NCBI RefSeq assembly: GCF_023898315.1
Contig: NC_064618.1
Location: 182,643,548 to 182,707,547, forward strand
Source of the DNA: Schistocerca nitens
Taxonomy: Eukaryota; Arthropoda; Insecta; Orthoptera; Acrididae
Direction of reading: 5' to 3'
DNA: 64,000 nucleotides
Positions 32,520 through 43,382 of the stretch are shown here, in pieces (the first letter of the stretch is position 1; the number at the start of each line of letters is the position of its first letter). Below the pieces are notes generated by a model that did no database searches, was not told the origin of the DNA, and was given only the letters and a program-made list of their open reading frames with translations. Both the position numbers and the translations under genes were made by a program.

Positions 32520-33904
32520 TTTTAAATCCAAAATACTGCATCTCGGTTCTTACAATGGTGCAATAGGTGCGCACTGGTTAGATGTAACTGAAGAGACTCC
32601 AACTCGGATTGTGGTTAAGGGCGAATCTCAAGCTCATGGCTACGAACAATTGGGAGCGGAAACGTAATGTCATCGGAGCCTTGTTGAAGGACCATGACAT
32701 GCGATCGTTAGACCGACTGCACAAAGTTCAGTTTATAAATACATACATACTAAGCAAAATATATCATGTCGCAGCAGTCTTACCGATACCGCAGGTCACC
32801 GCAAATAAAATACTAACTGCATCGTGTTGGTATACGTGGAAACAAAATATCTTTAAAGTGTCCTTCCACACGGCGACTTTGCAGAGGCAAAACGGAGGGC
32901 TTGGAATTAAAGAAGATAAATCTAGATGTGACGCACTGTTTCTAACTCGTGCTTTTAAACTAATACATGCCACTAAGACAGGCATCACGAAACTTTGTTC
33001 TTCTCGTTAGATCCTGGGGATAGGAACGCTCCTGTTAATGTAGCACATTTAGATGCCAGCCTACATTACGTTCGAAAGTACTATGTCGACGGCAGCTGTA
33101 TAAGACTTTTACCAGCAAAAACCAGCACTGGAACAGTCTATGATTATATTACCAGACATGGTCTTCACAACCCAATTCAGGTAAATTAATCTACTAAAAC
33201 ATGGATGAACGTCTGGAAAAATTCTACCAACTAGAGTCAGTGTCGTATGGTACGACGTTGTAAACGAAACCATACTCACAGCGGAACGATTATGGAAAAT
33301 CAAATTGAGACCATCTCCATACCGCGACAAATGTCGGCTTGTAGAAACTGTAGCGCACGTGTTCTTTTGTGAAAATAGAATCAGAATTTGGAACTGCAAT
33401 AGCCGGCCGGGGTGGCCGAGCGGTTCTAGGCGCTGCAGTCTGGAACCGCTCGACCGCTACGGTCGCAGGTTCGAATCCTGCCTCGGGCATGGATGTGTGT
33501 GATGTCCTTAGGTTAGTTAGGTTTACTTAGTTCTAAGTTCTAGGGGACTGATGACCTTAGAAGTTATGTCCCATAGTGCTCAGAGCCATTTAAACCATTT
33601 TTTTTGGCTCTGCAATAGGAAGAAATTAGCACTATCAACAGAACCGCAGAAAGTCATATACCGATAGCTGAAGCTTTACAACTCGACTGGAAATGTTACC
33701 CGATCGCAAAGAATAAGTTTTTCGTGGCTTCTGGGAAAGTTTGTGTTTCACGTGTTAACAAACAAAACTTCGAACATAGAAAAGTACTTGTTTTATATTG
33801 CAGAAGAACATTTTAAGCTGAAGAAGAATAACAAATGTAAGGAATGGTTTCAAAATTTTTTGTCCATTGCTTTATGTGAGCTACAAAGATGTGGACAGTT
33901 TTAT
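32520..33904 (+). pseudogene. C-terminal remnant of an L1/Tx1-like LINE ORF2
   Basis: Segments read NWERKRNVIGALLKDHDMRS, LHKVQFINTYILSKIYHVAA and then a GGLGIKEDKSRCDALFLTRA block (32640-33000). This is the region after the RT core in L1/Tx1-type LINEs. At 33275-33380 a C...C...VETV.HVFFCE pattern matches their C-terminal Cys/His motif. Coding resumes beyond a SINE and ends CELQRCGQFY with a stop at about 33904. Frame changes are several. Clade assignment is from motif memory. Confidence 0.75.
33403..33602 (+). mobile_element. SINE, family I, inserted in the LINE remnant
   Basis: TSD TTTGGAACTGCAATAG at 33387-33402 and TTTGGCTCTGCAATAG at 33603-33618, 14 of 16 equal. The LINE frame resumes after it. 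Head, B box and tail are complete. Confidence 0.93.
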
Positions 33905-34390
33905 TGATTAGAAGCAGAATACTATTTTTTCACTTTTTTATTCCTGGAATCTTCTTTTACGTTGGTTCTAAAGTCAGAACTGTTCTAATTTGGCAAAACC
34001 CCTCCGGCTCCGTAATTTCTTTCATTTGTTGAAAAATATATGGCTTCCTTACAGACCTCATATGCATCCAGTGCATAATAACTTAAATTGTGAATATGTT
34101 ACTGAATGAATGTTTGTTATGTATTTTTCCGTCACCCTTTTGACTGTTATAAGTTATTTTCTACAAGGAACGCACGCCAGTGGAAGTGACAATCTGTAAT
34201 TTATTTTACCTTAATTACTACTTCAATTTTGATCTACAGTTTCATACACATATGGGAACAAACATGGAATACATGGGAATAATGCAGCTACTCAGTGACA
34301 GGTATGGGGGAGGCATTGTGGCCAGGCCTCGGATCTTCGTCCCCTGCCCTCTTTGCCTCCGCCTAACTGGTGCTGAAAGTCTTCTCAAAC
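33905..34390. other. Unassigned, partly LINE 3' UTR
   Basis: Begins after the LINE stop and may be its 3' UTR. No tail or TSD is identified. Confidence 0.4.
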
Positions 34391-34560
34391 TTAAAAAAAA
34401 AAAAAATAGTGCAGTGGTCAGCGCGTCTGTCTAGTAAGCAAGAGGTCCAGGTTCGAAGCCCAGTCGGTCACAAATTTTCATCTACCGTCGTTGCTGTATT
34501 TCAACGCGCTGTGACAGTGTGGACGTCAGTCCTTCGATATTTAAGATGCAATTGTTTTTT
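34391..34560 (+). mobile_element. tRNA-like SINE fragment
   Basis: After an A-run (34392-34406): AGTGCAGTGGTCAGCGCG (A-box-like), a CTAGTAA loop at the anticodon position (AGT), and CAGGTTCGAAGCCCAGTC (B box and T-arm). A non-tRNA tail follows. It differs from families I-III. The 3' end is uncertain. Confidence 0.65.
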
Positions 34561-34969
34561 GAGACAATAGAGGTGATTTGCGAACATTTGTCTTGCCATC
34601 AATGTAACGGGACTTCACCGGCATCCAACCCTTAGTCAATGCTTTGTGACGGCGCTAATCCATGTAATATACATGCGAATCAGATTGTTGCGCATATTTA
34701 GTCACATAACGAATCGTCAGTATACAAGTATTTACGAACAATAGAAGCAAGATTGCAGCGAACTGATACTTAACCAAGTGCAACGTAGAGTACCTGTGTA
34801 ATGGGCCATTCCAGCTGCATAGCTGAGGGTAATATTTGTTAAGCAATTCACTGCAGAATTAATGTAAAACCTGCATGATGATCTCTGTAGTCATACTGTT
34901 TCATTACCAGCTCGCAGATGGAGTACTATGTTCGTTAAATCGGATTACTCAAGCTGATAACAAATAAAG

Positions 34970-35364
34970 GCGACTGGTCCCGGCGGAGGTTCGAGAGGCC
35001 GGCAGCTGTGGCCGTGTGGTTCTCTGCGCTTAAGTCTGGAACCGCGTGACCGCTACGGTCGCAGATTCGAATGCTGCCTCGGCGATGGATGTGTGTTATG
35101 TCCTTAGGTTAGTTAGGTTTAAGTAGTTCTAAGTTCTAGGGGACTGACGACCACCTATGTTAAGTCCCATAGTGCTCAGAGCCATTTGAACCATTTGCTC
35201 AGAGCCATTTGAACCATTTTTTTTGGAGGTTCGAGTCCTCCCTCGGGCATGGGTGTATGTATTTGTCCTTTTGATAATTTAGGTTAAGTAGTGGGTAAGC
35301 TTACCAACTGATGATCTTAGCAATTAAGTCCCATAAGATTTCACACACATTTGAACATTTGAAC
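34970..35364 (+). mobile_element. SINE, family II, 5'-truncated, split by a family I SINE
   Basis: Flanked by the 9-bp TSD CAAATAAAG at 34961-34969 and 35365-35373. It starts within the head at GGTCCCGGCGGAGGTTCGAG and resumes after the inner SINE with GTCCTCCCTCGGGCATGGGT. It ends in the family II tail TTTCACACACATTTGAACAT. Confidence 0.92.
34996..35224 (+). mobile_element. SINE, family I, nested, with repeated tail
   Basis: TSD GGAGGTTCGAG at 34985-34995 and 35225-35235, perfect 11 bp. The target is the B box of the outer SINE. The 3' tail unit CTCAGAGCCATTTGAACCAT is present twice in tandem, then a T-run. The head carries more substitutions than most copies. Confidence 0.93.
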
Positions 35365-35373
35365 CAAATAAAG

Positions 35374-35841
35374 AGAAGCGACGACGCCACTTAAGTAGGT
35401 AGTCAGCGCTAAATTATGTGCGCCACCAATAACGTCACTGTAAACAGTTTGACAACAACACCATCACAACTACTGACGACCTGTACCATTATCAACATAG
35501 AGTTGTAACTCGCAGTGATTACAAGTTGCTGATGTTTGTCAAGAACCGTAATAGGTCACCCAGCGAAGAGAAGAGTCCAACGATTAGCTCATCTTCTTGC
35601 AGTTGGATATTAATGCAGGTCCTGATGGTTTCTCAATAACGGGCTCTTTTGGTTATCGGAATACACATATAGAAATTATCAAAGTGCAATTGTTATACGA
35701 CCAACTACCTTAATAACACGACATTCTGGATTGAATACGACTTGGAAAGTGACGTTAATTTTACGTTTCCGTCCATCTCCTGACGTCTTACTGAATGAAG
35801 TCTGAAGTGCACGCACAGTTGCTTTGCCTGCCGCATGGATC
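35374..35841. other. Unassigned spacer next to the right arm
   Basis: No frame or repeat recognised. Confidence 0.4.
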
Positions 35842-36738
35842 CTGTGAAGTGTTGTGGCAGTTGGCAGTCATTGCTGAATGAAAGGAAACAGACTGTTTGA
35901 CAAAAGAATGGACAGCTCCCTGCTTTTTGCTTTACCGATAGTACCTACGATAAGAATCTGGTGTCATATTATGCTTCAGAACCATAAACTGTTTATTTTT
36001 TACTTCATACTAAAACAAAAGCTATGATATGAGAAGAGGAAATGACTTATATGCTTCTCAGGAACTTTAGTTTTTCGTGTTTATTTTCTCACTTCATACT
36101 AAAACAAGGGCGTTGATATGAGAACAGGAAATGAAATATACGCTTCCAAGACATAATATTTCCTTGTGTGCTACTACTGCGTGCATGAATGCTCTGCAGT
36201 TAATTTTTGCGTCTTAGATAAATTTTGGTATCATGTCACATTATTTGTGCGAAAGTTCCCATTTTTTTGGGGTTCAAATAGAGTGGACATTTCCTCACTG
36301 GTAAATATTCTGGTGACTAATGACATCATACCCGCTGCAATTCCTCCATGGCACATGTGAGTAGAGTCTCACGTTTGTTACTATAAGAACATGGAGGTAA
36401 TGATGTCCGCTCACTGCAGTCAGAGCCAAGGTGATTTCTTTCTGTTTATGGCGAAGTGTCTGCTGCAGTGTCCACGCTCAGCCAACATAAACAAATCGCG
36501 GCGGCATTGGGCACTGCTAGTCGCTGCACTTATGAGCCGCGACAACAAGAACGCACTGTCTCTCCTAACGATATTATGGAGTTACTTAACATAATATGCA
36601 GGACGTGGGTTGGGTAAAAATTCTGTTTGTAACTTACCATCGCATTAAAAAATTTTAAAGTCATATATGATGCAATATATAATGTTGGTTGTCTCTCTAA
36701 TGTTAATAGTATTGATTCAGATTGTGCGTGAACACGAA

Positions 36739-36786
36739 AATACACACACACACACACACACACACATACACACACACACACACACA
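36739..36786. repeat. CA microsatellite in right arm
   Basis: Mirror of 24957-25004 with equal length and the same single interruption. Confidence 0.95.
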
Positions 36787-37077
36787 GTCAGTCATTGATT
36801 CCAGTGAGGGGACGACTACTGTATGTTGAACAACACATGCTCCAATCAATTCCTCAGTTGGCGTCGAGTGGATGAGATTTTTCAATTACCTTGCATTGCA
36901 AAAATTGTAAGGAGGAGACTGAAATTAAGGGACTTGTATGCTAAAGAGCTGCGACAAAGCAAAGCTTGACCGATTATCAGATAATTGCCCACATCGGTTT
37001 TGTGGACGAGTATACTTTTAGTAACCAACCCACCCACCATCATTACGTAAGATTTCTCGAAGGTGTAGGCGCATTGA

Positions 37078-37323
37078 TTTCATTAAGTTGTCGATAGTGT
37101 AGCGTCATGGTTTACTTCCCACCATGCGTTTTCTATATTCGTCTAAAGGTCGCTTGCATTTGTAGGTCCACATGGCAATGACCTTGTTACGTCTGCCCAC
37201 ATGTTCTCTATTTGATGTTCGGTGATTGTGGAACAAACGGAAACGGCTTTATCCTCTCTTGGCCCTGAAACCAATCTTGCACTGCTCTGCAACGATGGGT
37301 GGGGGCTCTGTCCTGTAAATAAA
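37078..37323 (-). pseudogene. Tc1-like transposase relic in right arm
   Basis: Mirror of 24420-24665, carrying the same QDRAPTHRCRAVQDW residues and the same stop, so the decay predates the duplication of the arms. Confidence 0.75.
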
Positions 37324-38020
37324 TTATTATCTCGTTACTTCCTATATTTATATTTAAATAACGTATTTGTAATAAGCACATTGTATTAGTATTTTCCACA
37401 GTGTTTAAGAATTCAGGCCCTGTCACAGATAAGTGATCCAGATTTAACAATCCGATGAAGAATGTGGTTTACCCAGTCTATCGTGTTATGAGAGCCGTAG
37501 TCGGATATCTGACTGGCTGAATCCGATTAGAACGATCTGGTATCGAAATGAAATTACTGAAATCGGATAATTTGAGCGTCTGTATTGCAACAATGCTGGG
37601 CACATAATTCCTTTGATGGCGTAACATTTAGCAACTGTCTAAGAAAAAGTGAGAAATATGTCTACTAGCAGCAATGTAACGTAATTATAACCCACATTTA
37701 TGTGAAGGAAATATTGAATCGAACAATACACATCTACTTCAGTGGTGGGAAGATACACCGTATCGGATTTGCTGATGACATAATGATAATAATAATAATA
37801 ATAATTCCGTGTGGCGGATAGGGGAAAGCCTCCCACATATGGGTGGTAGCGAGGAAATCAAGTACTTGGGGTGAACCAAATACTAACACAATTCTGAACG
37901 GCTACTCAATCCGTTGAACTGGAAATCCAGACACGTCTGAGTGAAAATCACCAGTACTCTGGTCACCGTCTGTTAGCTCACTGAGCTCGGCTGAAAATCT
38001 TTTCTTCCTAAGGCTTCAGC

Positions 38021-38223
38021 AAAAAAATGGTTCAAATGGCTCTGAGCACTATGGGACTTAACTGCGGAGGTCATCAGTCCCCTAGAACTTAGAACTACTC
38101 AAACCTAACTAACCTAAGGACATCACACACATCCATGCCCGAGGCAGGATTCGAAACTGCGACCGTAGCGGTCGTGCGGTTCCAGACTGCAGCGCCTAGA
38201 ACCGCTCGGCCACTTCGGCCGGC
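38021..38223 (-). mobile_element. SINE, family I, in right arm
   Basis: TSD AGGCTTCAGC at 38011-38020 and 38224-38233, the complement of the left-arm TSD. Small differences from the left copy exist, for example GGATTCGAAACTGC in the B-box region and a longer A-run. Confidence 0.95.
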
Positions 38224-39458
38224 AGGCTTCAGCTCCCTCTGGTCCTGGTATCACCTAGGCCATACCAATGAAACAGAAGCAAACATTAACTGTGCAAGCA
38301 AAGTCAACTTTAAACCAGGTGGTACACAACCAGCCCGACGAAAGGCGGCAGCTGGATTTTAGGATTCTTGGGAGTCCAGGCTAGCACGGCAGAGAATTTC
38401 GGAGATCTCTGGGAAATTTCCCTACAAGCAGAAAACATGCATAATGCAAACTAAACATCGATACATTGATCCAGACTGCAACTCTCTATTTGGAACAGAA
38501 ATACCTATAGAAAATCGTTGGTACAAATTCAACACACCGAAATACTTACCCCAACGGCACACGTCTGACTGACATTTGCCAACAATTCAACCTCAAAATG
38601 ATGTCTACCCACTTAAGGAAAAAACCAGGTCTCAGGTAACATGCTTGGTTACCAGGTGCAAGGTGCTTCTGTTCGCCAGATTTTTAATTCTGTTGTAGCA
38701 GAGCTACAAGCAGGCAGATACAAACGCAATAAGGGAATCGTAAGACAACGCTCCAGCAAAATTACTCTTGCTACTTTTAGTACCTCTTGGTGTCACAAAG
38801 AAAACCTTACGGTAGTGCAAAATTCATAACGCCACTTTTGGTTTGAGCCGACAAATTTTTTGTCGTGAATATATAATTTTATCTGTGAACTGCCACATTT
38901 TCATAATACTTGAGAATGGTACAGGAAATGAAGTAAATACAGACCTTTTCGAAGTCAAAAGTCGGTAATATCCTACTAATTAGTGTTAAATTAGGCTCAA
39001 TCGTCTTACAGATACTTAATGTTTTTTAAGATAGACTGCCGTCGTGATGTTTCTGTAGTAAGCTGAATTCAATTTGTGTAAGTACAGTGAATATTTTAAT
39101 TCCGTTTTCCATTAGTTTACTGAACGCAACAGTAATCATCAAAGAGAAATTAATCAGCAGCAGAATGTTCTTTCACGATATCTAAAACAATCTGACAGTG
39201 CTAAAGTAGTTTACTAATTCCACGCCCGTAGAAACCTACTGCTTCTAACCGTGTCATTAAACCAGTGTAGTTTGAAGAGTATTTTCGTCTAGAAATGAAT
39301 TGCCTTGACAGTTGATCGATTAATAGCGGGAAAGGAAAGTTCTAAGAGTATATGACGAGAGGGACAAGTGCTTGAGAGATGACTTCCCTATCAATACAAG
39401 TGCCTGAGAGACGACTTTCCTATGAATCTGCTGGATAGTTTTGTTTCTCAAATCATCA

Positions 39459-40044
39459 GAGTGCGTTATCATGCAGTAGCACATGTGATGTAGTTTTGTC
39501 GGTCGATTTTCTTACGCTGCGACCGAAAGCGGCAACAAATTCCTGCTGTGATGTACATACTCCTTGGGGCAGAATTCGTAGCCCAAAACACATTTTTGGA
39601 TCTATCAGATTTAAACTATTATGTTCACACTACCCTTTGTTCGAGTTTGGCTTTTGGTGGGGCTCAGCCTTTGATTCCTTCTTAGGAAGTTAACGATAAA
39701 GGCATCATAACTCGTCACCAGTAACAGTACTGCATAGGAATGCTCAATGAACGACCTGATGACGTTCAATAATAGTCACTCCGTTGATTTTTGTTGTTTC
39801 GAATTAGAGCAAGCTGAACTCCTGCACTAGGCTTCTGTGCTTTCCCTGTTGAATGTAAATGTCGCATGATGGTTAAGTGGTAATCCATCACATATATCAG
39901 TAGTGGAGACTTCCATAATGTGGAACATCATTCATGCCAGAACGATCTTTGTTGAAACAAGAATATCTTTTTCTGGCGTATTTTACCCAAAAGCAGTCGC
40001 TCCACACACAGTTCAAATCTTTCTAGCCGCCTCCTCTGCATTCA
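39459..40044 (-). pseudogene. Mariner relic in right arm
   Basis: Mirror of 21630-22215 with a few substitutions. Same decayed state as the left copy, so no function is expected. Confidence 0.5.
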
Positions 40045-40488
40045 CACTTCTGTTATGCCAAAAGTATATATTGTGTTGCAGATGTACACCTTTTTCCACT
40101 TGCGACTCAATTTTACAATGTTTAACCGTAGTTCATGATTTTCAGGTATACAAAATCCAATGTTTAACTGTAAGATGATAACTAGAGCTTCAAATTCGAA
40201 AATGACAGTTGACACATACACTGACAGCGTCGCGCCGCGTTCTCCTGAGCGGCGCCGGATTTCAGGCGGCGGGTGGTGTCTGGCCGGTGGCCGGTAGCCA
40301 TGCAGCGCGAGGAAACGCTCGGGCGTAAGCTGTTCTGATCACGACGCAGCCACGAGCTGTCCTGCAGAATTGTTTCTGGAAGTTCTTGTTATTGCTGGTG
40401 GGTAGAATGTGAAGCGAATTGTGTTAGATGTTCAATCAGACTCATAACTTTAGACGAGGGCCGAAAGGTGGTAAAAAAAAAAAATTAC

Positions 40489-40560
40489 AGTTGGACGCGA
40501 ACAGGCGACCATAAGTTCAGAATTCACAACGGTTTCCACTAGACCACGGGCCCACACAAG
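40489..40560 (-). mobile_element. tRNA-like SINE head across the right-arm outer edge
   Basis: Minus strand: CCCGTGGTCTAGTGGAAACC (A-box-like) followed by GTCGCCTGTTCGCGTCCAAC (B-box-like), then a T-run at about 40472. The inverted repeat ends at 40501, inside this B box. The left arm ends at the same B-box bases, but the sequence beyond differs. Confidence 0.6.
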
Positions 40561-40610
40561 CTAATAATATCTCAGAAGTAGACAACACTTCCTCTTGACG
40601 CTTCCGCTTC

Positions 40611-41502
40611 TTACAGTGTTGCCAGATTGTGCAGATGGCCGGACTTAGAGTTGTCAGGGGCCGCCAGTTTCATTGGCCACCTTAAGTGAACGACTCGGAG
40701 GTCAGTTTTTATGTCTAAGGCTGTACGTGTCATGTCTAGATTTATTAGGGGTCCCATATCACTCCAGCTGCACACGCTCCACGCCATTACAGAGCCTGCA
40801 CCAGCCTGTACAGTCCCCTGCTGACATGTATGTTCCATGGATTCATGATGTTGTTACCATACCCGTACACGTCCATGCGCTCGATACAATTTGAAACGAG
40901 ACTCGTCCGACCAGGCAACTTATTTCCAATCATCAACAGTCCAATGTTGGTATTTGACGGGCCCAGACGAGGCTTAAAGCTGTGTGTCGTGCAGTTATCA
41001 CGGGTACACTAGCGAGCCTTCGCCTCCGAAAGCCCATATCGATAATGTTTCGTTGAATAGTTCGCACGCTGACACTTGTTGAGGTCCGAGCATTGAAATC
41101 TGCATCAATTTGTGGAAGGGCTTCACTTCTGCCAGCTTGAACGATTCTTTTCAGTCGTCGCTGGTCCCATTCTTGCAGAATAATTTTCCTGCGATGTCGC
41201 AGATTTGATGTTTTACCGGATTCCTGATATTCACGATAAACTTGCGAAAAGATCGTAGGGGAAAATCCCCACTTCAAATCCACCTCGGAGGTTCTGTGTC
41301 CCATCTTTCGTGCGCCGACTATAACACCACGTTCAAACTCACTTAAATGTTGATAACCTGCAATTGTAGCAGCAATAACCGGACTGCGCCAGACACTTGT
41401 AATCTTGTGTAGGCGTTGTCGACCGCAGCGCTGTAGTCTGCCTGTCTACTTATCTCTTATTTGAATACGCATGCCTGTACCAGTTTCTTTGGCGCTTCAG
41501 TG
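40611..41502 (-). pseudogene. Tc1-like transposon, 3'-truncated
   Basis: The right terminus CACTGAAGCGCCAAAGAAAC (minus strand) abuts a TA at 41503-41504. The transposase N-terminus, 41304-40933, begins MGHRTSEVD and contains a helix-turn-helix block with VYREYQESGKTSN and LRRIV-type residues. The catalytic core follows with shifts, including TCQQGTVQAGAGSVMAWSVC (40838-40780). The second and third catalytic residues and the left TIR are absent. Decay and truncation make it inactive. Confidence 0.85.
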
Positions 41503-41504
41503 TA

Positions 41505-41902
41505 TCACACGGACCATATCTAATCCTAACTTATAGGTGAAACTCGTGAACAACTGCAAGACGACGGAAGTGGTAACTGGCGTGTAACAACCATGACCTA
41601 ATAGTGCTCAACTTTAGTTATACTTTTGAGACCCCGTGTCGGGGATACATTTTTGTGTGGTGGTACGCGCTGTGACCGTCGGAGGTGCGCCAGTTGCCCA
41701 TGGTGCAGTGGCCAGCCGCCCCACGTCTCTGTCCTCCTTGCAGCTATGTAGTACCGCGGCGACCTTGAACTTCACAGTCTATCTCTACCGAATTGGCACC
41801 CAGGAGGGAAAAATACTGAATCTTACGCAGACTATCGTTCTCGCAGACAGCGGCTGATGAGATAAATAGAGATAAATAAAGAAAACGAACCACCACAACC
41901 GT
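41505..41902. other. Unassigned sequence
   Basis: No coding or repeat family recognised. Somewhat GC-rich around 41680-41780. Confidence 0.4.
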
Positions 41903-42179
41903 ACCATCACAGAAATTTATTTCACACGACTTGTTTCGGCACAATTACGCCTTCTTCAGAATCAATTATAAACCAAAAGAGTATTTTCATTCCTTGGCGT
42001 GTGTATCGTAGAATCCAAACTAGTTGTCGCGGAATGCTTAAATCAGGAGTGAGTACTCTACAACTGTCCCAAGGAATGAAAGTACACTTTTGGTTTATAG
42101 TGGACCTGAAGATGGCGTGAGAGTGGCGCTGAAACTAGTCATTTGAAATGAATTTCTTTGATGATATGATTGTGATGGT
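41903..42179. repeat. Fold-back element 1 with hammerhead-like cores
   Basis: Inverted ends: ACCATCACAGAAATTTATTT at left and, reversed, ACCATCACAATCATATCATC at right, with further pairing inward (CCAAAAGAGTATTTTCATTC; CCAAAAGTGTACTTTCATTC reversed). Near each end is CTGAAGA, then 14-18 nt, then GAAAC (41933-41959 minus; 42106-42135 plus). It looks like a noncoding inverted-repeat element of about 280 bp. Confidence 0.7.
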
Positions 42180-42729
42180 CAGTTTTATTTATTTAATACT
42201 GAAGCGTACTCACTCTAAAGAGAGCATAAACTGGAATCCCCTGCTCAAGAGTTCCCTCGCGCTCCACCAAAGTTCTGTCCTACAATTACTTCCGTCAATC
42301 AAAGAGCAGGCAGGAAACCGCGCTTCCCCCTCCACCAGTCACAGACTAGAGCTCAATAATCCCTAAACACTTACAGCTTTATCCTTCGACCATCAGTCAC
42401 TAGCGGTTTTGGTTGGGGAAAGCGCGCGCAAATCGGTTCGCTCGCTTGGAAACCAGACTGTCGCCTTCCTCGTCTCCGCATCAGAGAAACACTGCCACCC
42501 AGGGTGGCGCGTGTGACACGCATCTGTTAGAAAGATGTTATCAGTAATTCACCCTGCTGCCAACACTTCAGGATGGGCAACCTTTGGGCTTAAACGCCGC
42601 CGTGCTTTCGACTGCCCAGATTGACTCTGCCTGAAAGACGTATCTCTTGACGGGACACCCACAGCTGCTATTTATCATCAATGACAAAATCCGCTAAGGC
42701 TATAAAAATTGTTTATTTCTAAAACCGAG
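42180..42729. other. Unassigned sequence between fold-back elements
   Basis: Nothing recognised; C-rich around 42290-42500. Confidence 0.4.
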
Positions 42730-43275
42730 AGCACAACCCGGTTTCAGGACCTGTGTCCTGTCTTCAGGTGCATATTAAATTGTGAATCTCTAAATGATGC
42801 ACAACTAAGGTTAATACGTGTTAAAATAGAGCTCCTTGGTACGTGGCATGAAACAGCATATCCTCTTAGATCCTATGCTTGCCAGAAAACCTTTCGTAGA
42901 GGAGGACAATGGTCTAGGCTTAAGTACGTGCCACACATGTATCCTCATGAAGACAAAGTGAATTTTTCAACTTTTGGTTGTGCTTGGTACGGGTCTGATG
43001 GGTGTGTATGCTGCACAGTGTTCCAAAGACGATCTATTTATCTTCACGTGGACGCGTAGGTGGCATGCCCTTAAGCCCGGACCGTCATCCTTCTCCACGA
43101 AAGGTTTTCTCGCAAGCCTAGAATCGAAGATGATATCCTGTTTCATGCCATGTACTAGTGAAGCTCCATTTTAACACATCTTAAGATAGTTTAACCTTAG
43201 TTATGCATTGTTTATGGACTCGCATTTTAATATGCACCTGAAAATGGGATGTAAGTCCTGAAACCGGGTTGTGCT
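42730..43275. repeat. Fold-back element 2, 205-216-bp arms
   Basis: Arms 42730-42934 and 43060-43275, about 125-bp centre. The ends read GCACAACCCGGTTTCAGGAC and, reversed, GCACAACCCGGTTTCAGGAC. The inner arm landmarks GTACGTGGCATGAAACAG and GTACATGGCATGAAACAG also pair. Arms are diverged by substitutions and small indels. The centre has no recognised frame. Could be a MITE or a Penelope-related terminal fold-back. Confidence 0.85.
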
Positions 43276-43382
43276 TTCCTTCGTGCACTACTTTCTGAAG
43301 ACATGGCAAATATATATATCCAATGTGCATGTGGTTACTAGGACGTTTAACAGCGATCTCATGCGCGCACCTTACATTAGTA

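Larger units (their letters stand above)
35842..40501 (-). repeat. Giant inverted repeat, right arm
   Basis: Reverse-complement partner of 21174-26058. The inner edge pairs at 35842 with 26058 and the outer edge at 40501 with 21174. It lacks 157, 191 and 22 bp present at left and has 145 bp extra at about 37638-37785. It carries mirrored SINE, Tc1 relic, mariner relic and CA microsatellite. Confidence 0.95.

Noticed and set aside
21174..40501. Reading the giant inverted repeat as one transposon with 4.7-kb TIRs
   Set aside because: No TSD or matched terminal motif flanks 21174 and 40501, and no transposase spans the spacer that fits such ends. Left open only as one hypothesis in the finding.
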